A stretch of DNA of 64,000 nucleotides, from NCBI GenBank assembly GCA_020744425.1, contig JAGMUV010000001.1:6448001-6512000 (forward strand), written 5' to 3'. The stretch is from Dactylonectria macrodidyma (Eukaryota > Ascomycota > Sordariomycetes > Hypocreales > Nectriaceae). Numbering within the stretch: the first letter of the stretch is position 1; the number at the start of each line of letters is the position of its first letter. Positions 45,460-56,872 of the stretch are shown here, in pieces. The notes beneath the pieces are model-generated. The model had not been told where the DNA came from, did not search any database, and saw nothing but the letters and a program-made list of their open reading frames with translations. The position numbers were made by a program, and so were the translations under genes.

Positions 45460-47232
45460 ATGTCAAACTTTACAGTAGATCTGGATGCTGAGGAAGCTGC
45501 ATTCCAGGAACAAGTCGCTTCTATCGAAAAGGAATGGCAACAACCGAGGCAGTCCCATTTAAAGAGGTCAGCCAACCGCATGTGAGCCATGTCACACCAT
45601 ATTAACATTTTCGAGACCATACTCTGCCAAATCCGTTGCCGCGCTCCGGAACACCATCCCCGTCACTTATGCATCTAGTCTGCAAGGAGACAAGCTCTGG
45701 AACATCCTGAACAAGCATGCCAAAAATGGTACTTGCGAAAAGACCTTTGGTACGACCGAGCCTACAGTGGTTTCTCAGATGGTTAAGCATCAAGAGGTAT
45801 GAACAATCTGCAAACGACTGAATAATGTCCACTGATGCGGTATTGGTCCACAGACGGTATATGTTTCTGGGGCCTTGTGCGGCCTGTCTGAAGTACAGCA
45901 CCCCGGCTGCGACCACGCAGACTACCCTTGGGATACGGTTCCCAAGGTCGTCGAGAAGATCTTCAAAGCCCAGCTGTGGCACGACCAGCGTCAGAAGCAG
46001 TTCAGGATGCACCACGCTAAGTCTGACCGGGCGAAGCTCGAGGCGTACGACTTTATGGCGCCTATCGTTGCGGACGGCGACATGGGGTTCGGCGGTCTTA
46101 CAACCACTGTGAAGCTCGCAAAATCCTTTGTCGAAGCTGGCGTTGCGATGATTCATTTGGACGATTTGGCCATCGGGTTGAAGAAGTTTACGGTTGGAGA
46201 AGGGCGGACAGTGGTACCGACGAGTGAGTATTTGTCGCGATTGAGTGCCGTTAGAATGCAATTCGACGTGATGGGGTATGTCTTCCGCTCATTGGACTAT
46301 ACATGATTGATGACTGACAATAATTCCAGGACTAACACTCTGCTCATGTGTCGTTGCGACACTGACAGGTCCCAATTCATCACCAGCACCATCGACGCTC
46401 GTGACCACGAGTACATCATCGGAGCTACGCAGGACATAGAGCCATTGGTGGAAGCCGTGGTTCAAGGCATGGCTGACGGTAAAACCTACTTGGAAGCGCG
46501 AGATGCATGGAAGTCCCGGGCCGGCTTAATGACCTTTGACGAAGCTGTCCGACAGAAAGCAAATGACCAACAGTATGAAGAGTATACGTCAAAGGCAACA
46601 GCTTTTGGAACGGCACTCAAAGACAGGCGCCGAATTGCCAAAGAAGTCCTCGCAGAAGAGGTCTATTTTGACTGGGATCTGCCTCGATCCAAGGAGGGAC
46701 AGTACATGTGGCGTCCAAGTGTCAAAACCATCGTCGAGCGAGCTGTTTTGGCCGCTCCATTGGGAGACATGACCTGGGCAAGGATGGACGCACCAGGTAC
46801 ACACGATGCAACATGATATGAATATGTCGATGATGCTAACTCAGTGTAGTTTGGAAAGACATTGTCGAGTTCCATACCGAGGTCCGAAAGGTCTACCCAG
46901 ACCGCCTATTCGCATTCGGCTTCACCGGCATGTACGACTATGAAAAGGCTGGCTTCAGCCCTGAGAAGATCCGCTCTTTCAGCAACGACATGGCCGCGCT
47001 GGGCATCGTGTGGCAGGTCCAGCCGATCTGGGCAGTGGGCGGGCTGAACATTGCCGCTGAGCGGTTCGCGAGGGAGTGGCAGAAGGACGGCATTGCGGGA
47101 TACATCGAGACCATTTCCAAGCCCTCCCGGGTTCCTCCCGTCGTGGATGGGTTTCATAAGCCGAGCTACGCCGGGACGTATCTGGCTGACGCATTTTTCG
47201 CGGCTGTTGCTGGGCATGAGATTGCGCCGTAG
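45460..47232 (+). CDS. Isocitrate-lyase-family protein lacking the catalytic signature
   Basis: A 519-residue protein in five exons (45460-45566, 45616-45796, 45854-46275, 46330-46796, 46850-47232), collinear with fungal isocitrate and 2-methylisocitrate lyases from the N-terminal KRPYSAKSVAALR to the C-terminal GYIETISKP. The overall fold markers remain: PIVADGDMGFGG, HLDDLAIG, FITSTIDARDHEYIIGAT, DWDLPRSKEG, YEKAGFSPEK. Key active-site residues are changed, however: the KKCGH signature reads KKFTV (residues 206-210, catalytic Cys and His lost), HIED is HLDD, and the NLSPSFNW substrate loop reads GFTGMYDY. Glyoxylate-cycle activity is therefore unlikely. It may act on another carbon-carbon substrate of the ICL/PEP-mutase superfamily or be a regulatory pseudoenzyme. 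The reading frame and splice sites are intact, so it is probably expressed. It converges on the HTH gene with a 43-bp gap. Confidence 0.9.
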
Positions 47233-47275
47233 CCTTGTGATTTGAATAAGACATCATTGTTTCCGTGACTCCTTG

Positions 47276-47944
47276 TTATGTATTCTCAAGCGATTGCACA
47301 TTGGCTTGCTCCGTTGAATCACTGGTTGCATCAGGAACAACTTGGCTGTTGTCGCGGCCCGACGCTGGTGAATCCTGGCTAGTTTGAAGACGTGGGTTCT
47401 CAGGCATCTGAGATTGAGAGTCTTGAGGCGTCTGAAGGTTAGAGCCCTGAGGTATCCGAAGTTCAGAGCTCTGTGGCGTCTCAAGAGAGTCCTGATGCGT
47501 CAAAAGAGGCGTCGGGACGTGGCCCCTCCCCCTCTGAAGAGAAGAAGTCTGAGCCCTCGAAATATGACAGTCCTTGGGAGGCTCCAGATGCGGAAAGAGA
47601 ACCTCGCGTTTCTTCCACCAGTTGGCAATGGTCCTCCGCGGAATCTTGAAATGCTTCTCGGCGTCGACGCAGTTGGGCCGCTTGAGACAGCAGTAGTGTA
47701 TGACGCGGTGGTGGATCATGTACATGATAACCTCCTCTTCCTTCTCCTTGGAATATGAGCGCTCGATGCGCTGCACGGGCGGCTTGACGATAAATTGGCG
47801 CTCTGAATAGGGCTTTGGCTTTGGCCCTGGTTTCTTGCGCGGCGGCTTGTCGAAGGGGACGGCTTTTTTCAGGACCATATTAGGGGGCGGCATGATGAGT
47901 GGAGATGGGGGTTTGACGTGGAGATAGTTTGATGATAGCTTCAA
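47276..47944 (-). CDS. Small HTH protein with AT-hook-like stretch and Pro/Gln/Ser decapeptide repeats
   Basis: A single-exon protein of 222 residues. A basic, Pro-rich stretch near residues 35-46 (PPRKKPGPKPKP) resembles an AT-hook. It is followed by a helix-turn-helix-like region at about 62-112 (YSKEKEEEVIMYMIHH, then EKHFKIPRRTIANWWKKRE), of the type seen in psq/CENP-B-like DNA-binding domains and pogo-type transposase N-termini. The C-terminal 80 residues contain imperfect 10-residue repeats (HQDSLETPQS, LRIPQGSNLQ, TPQDSQSQMP, LQTSQDS). There is no endonuclease domain. It could be a domesticated transposase-derived DNA-binding protein or a small regulator; targets are unknown. Composition and the single-exon structure leave some doubt that the C-terminal repeats are conserved. 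Confidence 0.6.
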   Translation of the reverse strand: MKLSSNYLHVKPPSPLIMPPPNMVLKKAVPFDKPPRKKPGPKPKPYSERQFIVKPPVQRIERSYSKEKEEEVIMYMIHHRVIHYCCLKRPNCVDAEKHFKIPRRTIANWWKKREVLFPHLEPPKDCHISRAQTSSLQRGRGHVPTPLLTHQDSLETPQSSELRIPQGSNLQTPQDSQSQMPENPRLQTSQDSPASGRDNSQVVPDATSDSTEQANVQSLENT

Positions 47945-48409
47945 TTTGAGATGCCACCCCGGCTGATGGGGAAGGGAGAGGGTGGTAAACTCGTGCCTCT
48001 CTGCCTTTTGATGGTATTCTCCGCAGATTAGGGTGTCATGCTAACCGTATAGAGCAATGATCTTCATTAAATTGGGGCTTCGGATCTAGCACCTGGGATG
48101 GGAATTGAGTCAGCGCCATGGCCTCTCATCCTCTTGCTCTTATCATCCGCCGCCTTTCAAAATCACGCAACAAATGTTCTGCAGCTTCAGCGAAATAAAC
48201 CTGGTTGGTCAGTACCGAGTCTACCAAATGAACCAACAAGAGGAACTAATTCGATGAATCTTAGGACACCATTTGTCAAATCAAACCGTCTTGGTCCGGC
48301 GGGCTTCGTCTCTCACGATAACTGTGGCTTGGTGGGGCCGATGCCGAGAGTCTCATGTCCTGAGCATGAAGCTCTACCCCTTCTGAAGAACAAATCTAGC
48401 CACTGAGAA
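47945..48409. other. Intergenic region
   Basis: This is the divergent interval between the HTH gene and the third regulator gene. An open frame at 48098-48406 has no motif and is probably upstream untranslated sequence. Confidence 0.4.
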
Positions 48410-50424
48410 ATGGACGTCATGTCTCTCTCCTCTGACAGGCTGTCCGGTCCCGCAAAGAGGAAACGTACATGTGAGCATTGTGTACGGAGAAACTACCAAC
48501 GTGACTCTGAAGCCAATCCATGCCAATATTGCGGTTCTCCTTCAAGCTGGCAACATCATTATCGCGACAACTTAGTCGATCCAGCGCTCCAACGTGGGCC
48601 TATAGTCACGCCTAGACCTGTACCGCAATCACGCAGCTCTCGAACCGCTGGCCCCGAACAGCGAACGCAGTGGCAGACTTCACCAACATCTCAAAGCCTC
48701 GGCCCATCGCCGCCGCACGAGTCCCCCGGGAGCAGCAACCACCACAGCATAGCCTCGCTCAGCCAAAACTACGGTTCTGATAGAGGGAATGGCGAAACTG
48801 GAACCATATCGGCAATCTTGTCGCGCTTCCTCAACGGAGTACCCGAGACGCGTAGTCATCCGGGAATTTTACCCAACGAGGTATCACTGCCAGCAGCGGC
48901 GTCTTTTTTTCGGACGTATTTCACCGTCATCCATCCACAATATCCATTCCTGGATATCAAACTTTGTGCAGAATATTATACCACGTGGACGCAATCACTA
49001 CCAAATGCTGTACCCACTGGGTGGCCAGCCTTTTTCGTCAATATGGTATTATCCGTTATCCACTGCAACAACTTTGAGTTCTAACAGACGGCCAGATATT
49101 TGCTATTGGCTCGCTCATAGAATCCAAAGCCGACAACTCTCCTGATCCAAAATACCAAAACCTCAAGTCAAGAGCACAAGCGGAGCAATCTATCATGACG
49201 GATTCCACATCCACTCCTCTCATTCGGTTGCAGGCCATGCTGTTGTCTGCAATGTTTGCGCTTCATGCCGAGAGCACTTGGCGAATCGCACATATCAGCG
49301 GTGCTATAGTTAAATTTGCAACTCTGCATAGTTTTCATCGCCTCAAGAAGGACTTCGAGTCTCCAACAAACTTGATGGCGATTCGAGTGTGGTCGTGCGC
49401 GTACAAGTATGAAAATGCACCCTTCAAGGCGTGCTAGGGCTAATTCCATATCACAGCCTTGATAGGGCAGTCAGTTCAGCACTCGGCACCCCTGTCAGCC
49501 TGCCCGACATGTACATCTCAGCTCCGTTGTTCGAGGCGTCTCCAGAAACCCAGATCCCGCTGCCTTGGCTGTCCGACTGTGGCACGAGCCAGGATGCGTT
49601 ATTCTTTGATCTCAAGACTTTTGCTCACGTATGCAACATCAGATCGATCCAGTCATTTTTCATGCACACGGTAGAGAAAGATGACATAGGGGATGTTATA
49701 CCTTTCGAATTGGAAGTGCAGATGCTCGACAAACTCCGAAATTGGGAGGACCCTGACGTTATTTCAGATCACAGGTAAGAATTCGCCCGGAGTTTAACGC
49801 CATTTGACATGCTTGATAATACGTAGCAACTACTCATAACTCTACAGTGTACATAGTAGCCACGGCTATCAGAGTTCTCTTTGGCTTCATCACATCGCTC
49901 ATCTGACCCGACTGTCAATTTTCTTTGTTAACAAATCCAACATTTTCTCCTCAACGGCAGACAATGCTCTGCGAGCGAGTTGTGCAGTCTGTACTAGTTT
50001 CAGATCGCTACAAAAGAAGAAGCACATTGCCCAGCCATGGCTCGTGGTAAGTTGATCAATCTCGCACTTCAATAGCGACTCTATTTACTTACCATTGCAG
50101 GTGATATCACAATTCCGAGCCGCAGTAACTCTATGGTACATTGTCTGGGCAAGGGAAATTCCTGTACCGAAGGAGGCGAACAATGCTTTCCGCGACTGTA
50201 GTGCTGCGCTTGCCATCTTTGCGGATAGATGGCCTAAAGCAGAGCACTACCGTGACTGTTTCGAGCTCTTGGCCGTATCGATTCCTCGAAGTCAACCCTT
50301 GGGTCACTTGTCAAAGTATGCACAAGACGGCTTACGAGCCCTTGTGGCGAAGCTTGAGGAGAGTGGGATTCATCGTATTACCTCAAGAATGCTGCATGAG
50401 ATGTGCGATGCCAGTCAGGGCTGA
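48410..50424 (+). CDS. Fungal-specific TF-domain regulator with degenerate zinc cluster
   Basis: A 595-residue protein in five exons: 48410-49045, 49096-49406, 49457-49774, 49848-50046 and 50101-50424. All are in phase. The fungal-specific TF domain is clear: FFRTYFTVIHPQYPFLD, WPAFFVNMIFAIGSL, RVWSCAYNLDRAVSSALGTPVSLPD and a C-terminal QFRAAVTLWYIVW with FADRWPKAEHYRDCFELLA. At the N-terminus the expected Zn2Cys6 motif is incomplete: cysteines 21, 24, 38 and 41 are present, but the third position is Arg31 and no sixth cysteine follows (GSPSSW), leaving a CxxC-x13-CxxC pattern. It may bind DNA poorly, act as a cofactor, or hold a single zinc. The closest relative in the window is the regulator at 60312-62992, with the same domain order and similar C-terminal blocks. 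It lies at the edge of the putative polyamine/GABA cluster. Confidence 0.82.
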
Positions 50425-50667
50425 TTTTGAGTACGAACAAGTCGTTATAAGCAGGTATCCGGCGTGATCCAAGTCGCAGTATGCGCAATAGTTGTATTGA
50501 TGAATAAATACCCGTTTGACTAACTAGTAGATAGAATATTTCCAAATATCTACACATGATAGTCGCCATGAGTCCATGTCCTACCGTTGCACGGCGACTG
50601 AAGCCACTATTCCAGTCCGTCGACAACTGAATGACCCTTTGTTTGGCCTCAATAGAATTTCGGGACA

Positions 50668-51226
50668 TCAAAACGTTGCCGGGTGAGGATCCTGCATGTC
50701 TTAGATAATTATTGACGGAGAAAAGGTATCCAATGTGCTTCATGGCCATCAACTTACCGTAATGATGGTGTAGTGATCAATCAGCACCTTGCCATCTTCA
50801 TCCCGCCTGAAATGCATCCTCGCTGCCCAGGTAAAGGTACTAGCCTCGCCTTCCTTCGACACGTTATTGCTCCGTCCATGCATCATGACTTCCTCGGCCT
50901 TGGGACCAAATGGGAAGACTGAATATACGGTATGGTCCCGGCTCTTAAAATTGGCCCACGACTTGGTCACAAGATCAACAAGGTCTGGAAACTCAGTAAT
51001 TAGGACAATGTAGAGAATGTTTCCTCAGGAATATAGGGATGGCCTTACTGTCCCTTCCCTTGACGTTGGAGGTGCCTTTTTTCAACACTGCGTCCTCTGT
51101 GAAATGTTCGCCCCATATCTTCAGCTCTCTGTTGTCCACTGCCGCATAAAGAGTTGTGATGTGAGACTTGATGGCAGGATCAAGGACGCTGTCATCGCTT
51201 TTGAAGGTCTTAGTGCTGGATGTCAT
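50668..51226 (-). CDS. SnoaL-like (NTF2-fold) small protein
   Basis: A 142-residue protein in three exons (51226-51049, 50984-50758, 50691-50668). The sequence AIKSHITTLYAAVDNRELKIWGEHFTEDAVL is the usual start of SnoaL-like/NTF2-fold proteins (helix, then a strand with acidic pocket residues), followed by KSWANFKSRDHTVYSVFPFG, EVMMHGRSNN and TFTWAARMHFRRDEDGKVLIDHYTIIT. These small cone-shaped folds act as isomerases, hydrolases or binding proteins, often beside secondary or catabolic pathways. No catalytic assignment is possible. It converges on the regulator gene at 48410-50424. Confidence 0.75.
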
Positions 51227-52006
51227 ATTGCCGGCAATCTACTAAGAATGAAGGAAATCTGTTTTGTAGTCTCAATACAGAGATGGGAAGCCTGGCTGAT
51301 GAGAAAGGTAAATGTAAATACAATGTTGTGATTGAAGAAGGGACAGCGTGGAGAAAACAAAAGCAGAGAGAGAGCACAAGGCTTACATATGACCCCGAAT
51401 GCTTTAGAACAAGTGCCAGCGAAGGGGAAAGATACTGAACAGGTACATCGGATCCCAGGTGTGATCCGGTTAATCGGGGAGAGGAGTCCGATACCGTGGA
51501 CATGCAACGCCGATACGCCAATCGATAAGCCATCGGAGCGCGGGGTCTGTCGGCCTCCACGCCGATAGTATTTGGAGAAGCAGGGAGGGGAACCTTCGTA
51601 TTTCTGACTAGTAGTTCCGATGCTGGCTTTAGCATTGGTGTTATAGACTCATCTAGACCGAGAATACGGCATGCACGGCTATGCACATCCGTCAGGTTTC
51701 CCCGCATTTTGATGACAGGTACAGCTTTGGGCACAAAACTGTATTAGGCAGACTATTGATAGGTTTCAAGTGACATGACTAGAGTCTCGAATGTTGCCAT
51801 TTTCTCTCTTCTATTAGGCCGTTTGACTTATTATCAGGGCATTTACTCTCTTCAGTGACTTATCCTTACTATACAATTTGACTTGGCACAACTGGCGCTA
51901 ATTGCTTTTGTGATGAACCATTTCAATTATTCGAGCATAGTTATGAATAGAAAATGCGGGAAAATAAATCCCCGGAGGCAGAAAGAAAGCCTTCTCCTGA
52001 AACAAC
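51227..52006. other. Intergenic region with an unexplained minus-strand frame
   Basis: An open frame on the minus strand from 51734 runs into the SnoaL-like gene. Its first 60 codons look protein-like (DVHSRACRILGLDES, LLVRNTKVPLPASPNTIG), but the rest is Ser/Leu-rich and not convincing. It may be a decayed exon or simply the promoter and leader of the SnoaL-like gene. Confidence 0.3.
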
Positions 52007-53874
52007 CTATCCCACAACAATATTCTTGACTCTTCTAAACAGACTCACACGGCCATCTTCTTCGTCGGGACCTCCAAGCCATTCCCTTCTACCGCTGGTA
52101 AGATCTGCCTCAGCAGGGTTGACCCATTTCGTTTCTAGGTTCCCCAGGTTAGCAAGAGACGTCGGCTTTCGAGATGCCGAAAAAGGACTCACTGTGATAA
52201 AACTTCCATCCACCGTACATGGCGATGAAAATTGGAATGACGAGGTAAGAAAAGATGAAGCCCTTGAGGTCAAACGGAGTCAAAAGCGTAGTGTAGCCGG
52301 AAATAATGACGAGGAAGATATTGGCGCCGAACAAAATCCACGACACCCATGAACCCCCAAAAGACCGAAAGGGAAGTGATGAAAGTACCATGTTTTGGGC
52401 TTTCATGGCAGCACGGAAACGCACATGTGTCAAGCCGATAAATGCCCAGGCGATAAATGCTGCAGAGCCAGAAATGGACAGCAAGTAGCTGAACACGTTG
52501 CCGGCATTCTCGGAAATGTTGAGCAGCGAGATCAGCCCGAACAAGTTAGTGAACACGACAGCGTTGAGAGGAGTTCCGTTGGACGTCGTCTTGGCGAGGA
52601 AAGCTGGCGCTCTTCCAACCTTTGCTTGCGCAAAGATGCAACGACTGCCGATGTAGATTGCCGAGTTGATGGACGAAAGCAGAGTGAAGATGATGATGGC
52701 GTTGATCAAATGCCCAGCCCCTGACCAGCCAGCCTGGTTCAAGGCCACAGTGAAAGGGGACGAGGCAGACTTGGACGTGGCGTTCAAAAGAGCTTCGGAG
52801 TTCCAAGGCACGATCAAGCCAGTGAAAAAGATCATTCCCACGTAGACGATCAGAATGCGCCAGAACGTCTGTTTCATGGCCCTTGGGATATCCTTTTTGG
52901 GGTTTCGAGACTCTCCGCCGGTAATCGCAACGGCTTCTGTGCCAGAGTACATGACTGCTGCAAGGACCAAGACTTTGCCGAATCCGTTGATGCCATTTGC
53001 GAAGGCGCCCGGGTCTTTCCAATAGTGGAAGCCAATGTATTCGCCACCAATGGCTCCAGTATTGATGAGGCTGCAGTTAGCTAGTATTGATTCTCGGCTT
53101 GGAGAGATTTGGCCGCGGAACTCACATCGCAACAAGGTACAGAATGAGAGCCGCCGCGAACTTGAAGGAAGCCAGCCAGAATTCCATCTCGCCGTAGACC
53201 AGAACTCCAAGCAGAGACGTTCCCATGAAAAACACCCAACACATCAATATCCATCCATAGTTCGGTATCTTGTCGGTCCAGAAGCTAAGGATCAAAGCAG
53301 CCCCGTTGTACTCGTTGGCCAGGATAGTTCCCTAAAGCGCGTTGGTCAGTTATCATCGCATGTCCGGTCGCCTGAGGAAGTTTACATACCCACATATACC
53401 AGTAATTCCATCCAAGAGCAAAAGATAGCGCGGGATCCATAAAGCGGCCGGCAAATTCGTTGAAAGCACCCGTCGATGGAAAGAGAGTTGCCATTTCCGC
53501 AAGCAAGAAAGTGACGAGGTAGACATCGAGACCAATAACAATATACCCAATCAACGCACCGGCTGGACCGGCGTATTGCAGTGCGAAACCTGTGGCGTAA
53601 AAGGATCCAGGACCAATGATACTACAAACAGTCAGGCTCGATTACAAAGGGGGATCGGGAGAGGGGTCGAATGGGGATGATCGTACCCTCCAAGCGCAAT
53701 CATCTGAAGATGCCGGGACTTGAGAGCACGACGAACGCCATCATCGATGACAATGTCGTTGGTGGCGGTGACCTTACCGACATCAACGTCGGGGTCGTTA
53801 GACACCATAGCAATTTCTTTGCTGTCCATCTCGGCCATCTTGGAGACAGTTGGTTGCGGACTGGTTGAGGACAT
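52007..53874 (-). CDS. APC-family amino-acid/GABA-type permease
   Basis: A 543-residue, 12-helix permease in five minus-strand exons (53874-53687, 53621-53390, 53331-53126, 53070-52193, 52134-52007). After a polar N-terminus comes RALKSRHLQMIALGGIIGPGSFYATG, the conserved first helix of yeast-type amino-acid permeases, then LAEMATLFPSTGAFNEFAGRFMDPALSFALGW, EYIGFHYWKDPGAF, VMYSGTEAVAITGGESRNPKKDIPRA and SRCIFAQAKVGRAPAFLAKT. The last intron is needed to obtain the usual soluble tail (FYHKTKWVNPAEADLTSGR). It is a plasma-membrane importer; the substrate may be GABA, a polyamine-derived amino acid or a general amino acid. Its nearness to SSADH-like, aminotransferase and amine oxidase genes supports a role in feeding that pathway. 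Confidence 0.92.
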
Positions 53875-54613
53875 GAAGGGATGTTGGAGGCGGGGAGGAG
53901 GTTATATGTATCCTACGCCCCTACCAGTCATATCTTTCACAACTGAGGACTTGGCCCATGAGCTGTTCCTTCTGGAGGAGATTAAAACCCCTCGAGTACA
54001 AACCCAGCATAAATCAGTAGAATGACCACGCGCCCAGAGATAAGCTTCACTATCAGGATCCCAGCCAATCCTCGTGCCATGGGTGGAGCAATTGATTGAC
54101 TCGAGCATGTCCGAAAAGGTCCGATGGCCAATAGTATGGCCGTTAGCCCCATGTTCTGGGTCGGACCTTGGTCCTAGTCCAACATCCAGTCTTATCAGTG
54201 ACTAGTGCAAACTGGCTAAAAGGATGCCGATGCCTGGATGGGTTGGGTGCTTCAACTAGCAAACCAGAGAGCCATGACAGTCAGAGGCGTGCGCATGAAG
54301 CTGGACAAGAATACAGTGTTGCCCTTGCCGGGAAATATCGTAGGCTACAATATATGAGATAACAGTCGCTTGAAATCACCGTCAAGTGGATGGCTGCTCC
54401 AGTACTCCATCGCATGGGAGAGACGCTCTTCACGTTTTTCGTCGCTTCACGGCTTGTCACGCTTTTCTCGAAACTCATCATGAATAAAAAATGTTGTTGC
54501 TCTTAAAAGGTTACAAATAGAGATACTGGATTCGGTTAAATGAGGATAGAGGTGCTAATCTTTATGCTATCGGTCATCTAGCGTATTGAGATAAACTTGA
54601 TGAGTCGACTGTC
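53875..54613. other. Intergenic region
   Basis: This lies between the permease start codon and the 3' end of the SSADH-like gene. It includes the permease promoter (a TATATAAC-like element on the minus strand near 53905). No gene is seen. Confidence 0.4.
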
Positions 54614-56484
54614 TCAAAGACGGCTCCCCAATGCAATGGAAACGGCTTTCGTCACGAGATACTCTTCCACAGCCACATCTTTGCCTGCCTCTTTCCCGTA
54701 TCCTGACTCCTTCATCCCACCAAACGGCGACTCGGCACCAGTGATTGCGCCTTGAGTGGTCAGTAAAACTGGACGGAGAAGGAAATGTGCAAAGTGACGT
54801 ACTTGTATTGAGACCAATCATGCCAGCCTCCAGTTCGTCCAACAACCTCCAGGATCGATTCAAATCTTTTGTAAAGACATACGAAGCCAATCCCATCTCC
54901 AATAACTTAGCAAAGTCTCTGACGGTGCTAAAAACTGCCCACTTACAGGAGTATCGTTGGCGAATTGGATGGCCTCTGTTTCGGTTTCGAATTTGTACAA
55001 TGTCAAGATCGGCGCGAAGGTTTCCTCGTCAGTGACGCGCATCTCCCTCTTCGCATCAACAATGATGGTCGGATGGAAAAAGTAGCCTGCGTTGTTGGCC
55101 ACTTTTCCTCCCCCGAGCAAGATCCTCGCACCATGAATCTTAGCATCGTCCACCTGGGCCATAGCTCGATCAATACTTTGAGGTGTGGTGACAGGTCCTA
55201 TAGTAGAATCTGATGAGCTTCCGTGGCCAACAACAAGCTTCGAGGTTCGGTCTGTGACTATTTCGGCAAACTGCTCGTAAACGCCGGATTGGACATATAC
55301 ACGGTTGGCGCTGATACACGCTTGACCGGCGTTTCGCCACTTGAGGCCCATGAGCGCTGTCGCATCGTTAGCTTAGAGATGCCGTGTCCAAGTTCCTCTT
55401 TAACTTTGATGGCTTACCGTCGGCTGCCGTCTCCAAGTCCGCATCATCAAACACGATGAATGGACAGTTTCCTCCCAGCTCCAGTGTGACCTTCTTCAGA
55501 CCCTCAGAGCACATCTTTGCCACGAGCTTGCCAACCCTAGTCTATAGGAAAGGCTCGTGAGTGAAATTGACAGTCACGAGTAACAATTTAAACTTACGGA
55601 GCCGGTAAAAGTGACCTTCTTAACAAGAGGATGACGACAAAGCGCTTCAGTCAAGGCTGGTGTGTTGTTCAGACTCGTTGTCAAAACGTTCACGACTCCT
55701 TTGGCAAACCCGGCTTCTTCAGCAAGTAGCGCAAGGGTAAGTACTGACAAGGGTGTTTCTGGAGACGGCTTGATCACCATGGTGCATCCAGCAGCCAAAG
55801 CAGCTCCAGCCTTTCTGACAACCATGCTACCAACTGTTAGCTGGCGTTGTAGACCATTCAAGGTCACTTACGCGATGGGAAAGTTCCAAGGCACCAGTGC
55901 AGTCACCACACCGATGGGCTGCTTGATCGTAAGGACCTTTTTCCCGGGTGTAGAGGAATCGAACATGGTGCCCTGGATTCTGTCTGCTTCGCCAGCAAAC
56001 CACCAGGTGGAATTCAAGGCGTAGTCGAGCTCAGCCAAAGATTCGGCTATGGGTTTTCCAGTCTCATACGTTACGATCTTGGCCAAATCATCCTTATTCT
56101 CCTTGATGAGATCGCCCCACTTAGCGAGGCACCGAGACCGTATCCGTGGGCTGATCTTGCGATACGATAGAAACGCATTATGAGCGGCCTGGACGGCAGC
56201 ATCTACGTCCTTCGCGTCACTGTCTGGAGCTGAGGCCCAACTTTTTCCAGTCCCAGGATCTAAAATTGTTAATCTTGTTTCGATGACTAAGAATGTGCAA
56301 CTAACCTATGATGTCAAATCGCTTGCCGGACGCTGCTTCTATCCAGTTCCCATTAACGCAGCATTGGTCCTTGAGTATCAGGGTGCGCTGCAACTATTCT
56401 GTAACATTAGCTACAGCGTTCGTAGACCAGCCTCCTCGCGACTCGGGTTCGCGTACGTACCTGAAATGGTAACCCTTGATCCAT
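54614..56484 (-). CDS. Succinate-semialdehyde dehydrogenase-like aldehyde dehydrogenase
   Basis: This would oxidise succinate semialdehyde to succinate, the last step of GABA degradation. The model has 497 residues in eight exons: 56484-56461, 56393-56306, 56259-55872, 55826-55598, 55541-55418, 55356-54947, 54896-54803 and 54750-54614. All are in phase. The first exon encodes only MDQGLPFQ. Signatures are [91 protein letters not shown] with the catalytic Glu, [15 protein letters not shown] with catalytic Cys298, and [17 protein letters not shown]. SSADHs normally have GQTC(V/I)CANR; the second cysteine, which forms a redox switch in some members, is Ser here. A related substrate such as glutarate semialdehyde is possible. 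There is no clear mitochondrial signal. It is divergent from the aminotransferase gene. Confidence 0.9.
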
Positions 56485-56685
56485 GGTTCTGATAAGCGTT
56501 TAAGAAATTTCTTGGAGTTGGTAGTAGTCTCAAATGCCGTGACTGAATGTGTCCTCACTACAAGAGAACCAGAGTATTATCTATGTCGAGGTTCTGAGAC
56601 CCAGATTTAGTAGATATTTGGAGATATTGGAGGACGATGCCAGTGTTCTAGTTAGATGTCGTCCTGTAGATCCAACTGTTAGATC

Positions 56686-56724
56686 AGTCCGAATGCGGGG
56701 GCATTTTATCGGGCATTTCGGACT
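56686..56724. promoter_or_regulatory. Inverted repeat between the divergent SSADH-like and aminotransferase genes
   Basis: The arms AGTCCGAATGC and GCATTTCGGACT face each other across about 15 bp (one extra base in the right arm), near the middle of the 471-bp divergent promoter. Each arm ends in a CCG/CGG triplet, the core recognised by Zn2Cys6 dimers, although the spacing is wider than usual. It is a candidate site for co-regulation of both genes. Confidence 0.45.
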
Positions 56725-56866
56725 CGACGCCCGACTCAACTGGTATCATCGCCATCTAGCCCGAGATATCGGAACAGTGTGAATGGCTAAATCTCATCGC
56801 AATGTCATTCCCGAATACCCAAAGAGCGTATTTCAACGTCTCTTGTCCGGTGGACAAAGATCCACT

Positions 56867-56872
56867 TATAAG
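56867..56872 (+). promoter_or_regulatory. TATA box of the aminotransferase gene
   Basis: TATAAG 89 bp before the ATG at 56956. Confidence 0.45.

Noticed and set aside
51210..51734. 174-codon minus-strand open frame overlapping the start of the SnoaL-like gene
   Set aside because: The first third looks protein-like, but the rest is compositionally unlikely and overlaps a better gene; no family recognised.
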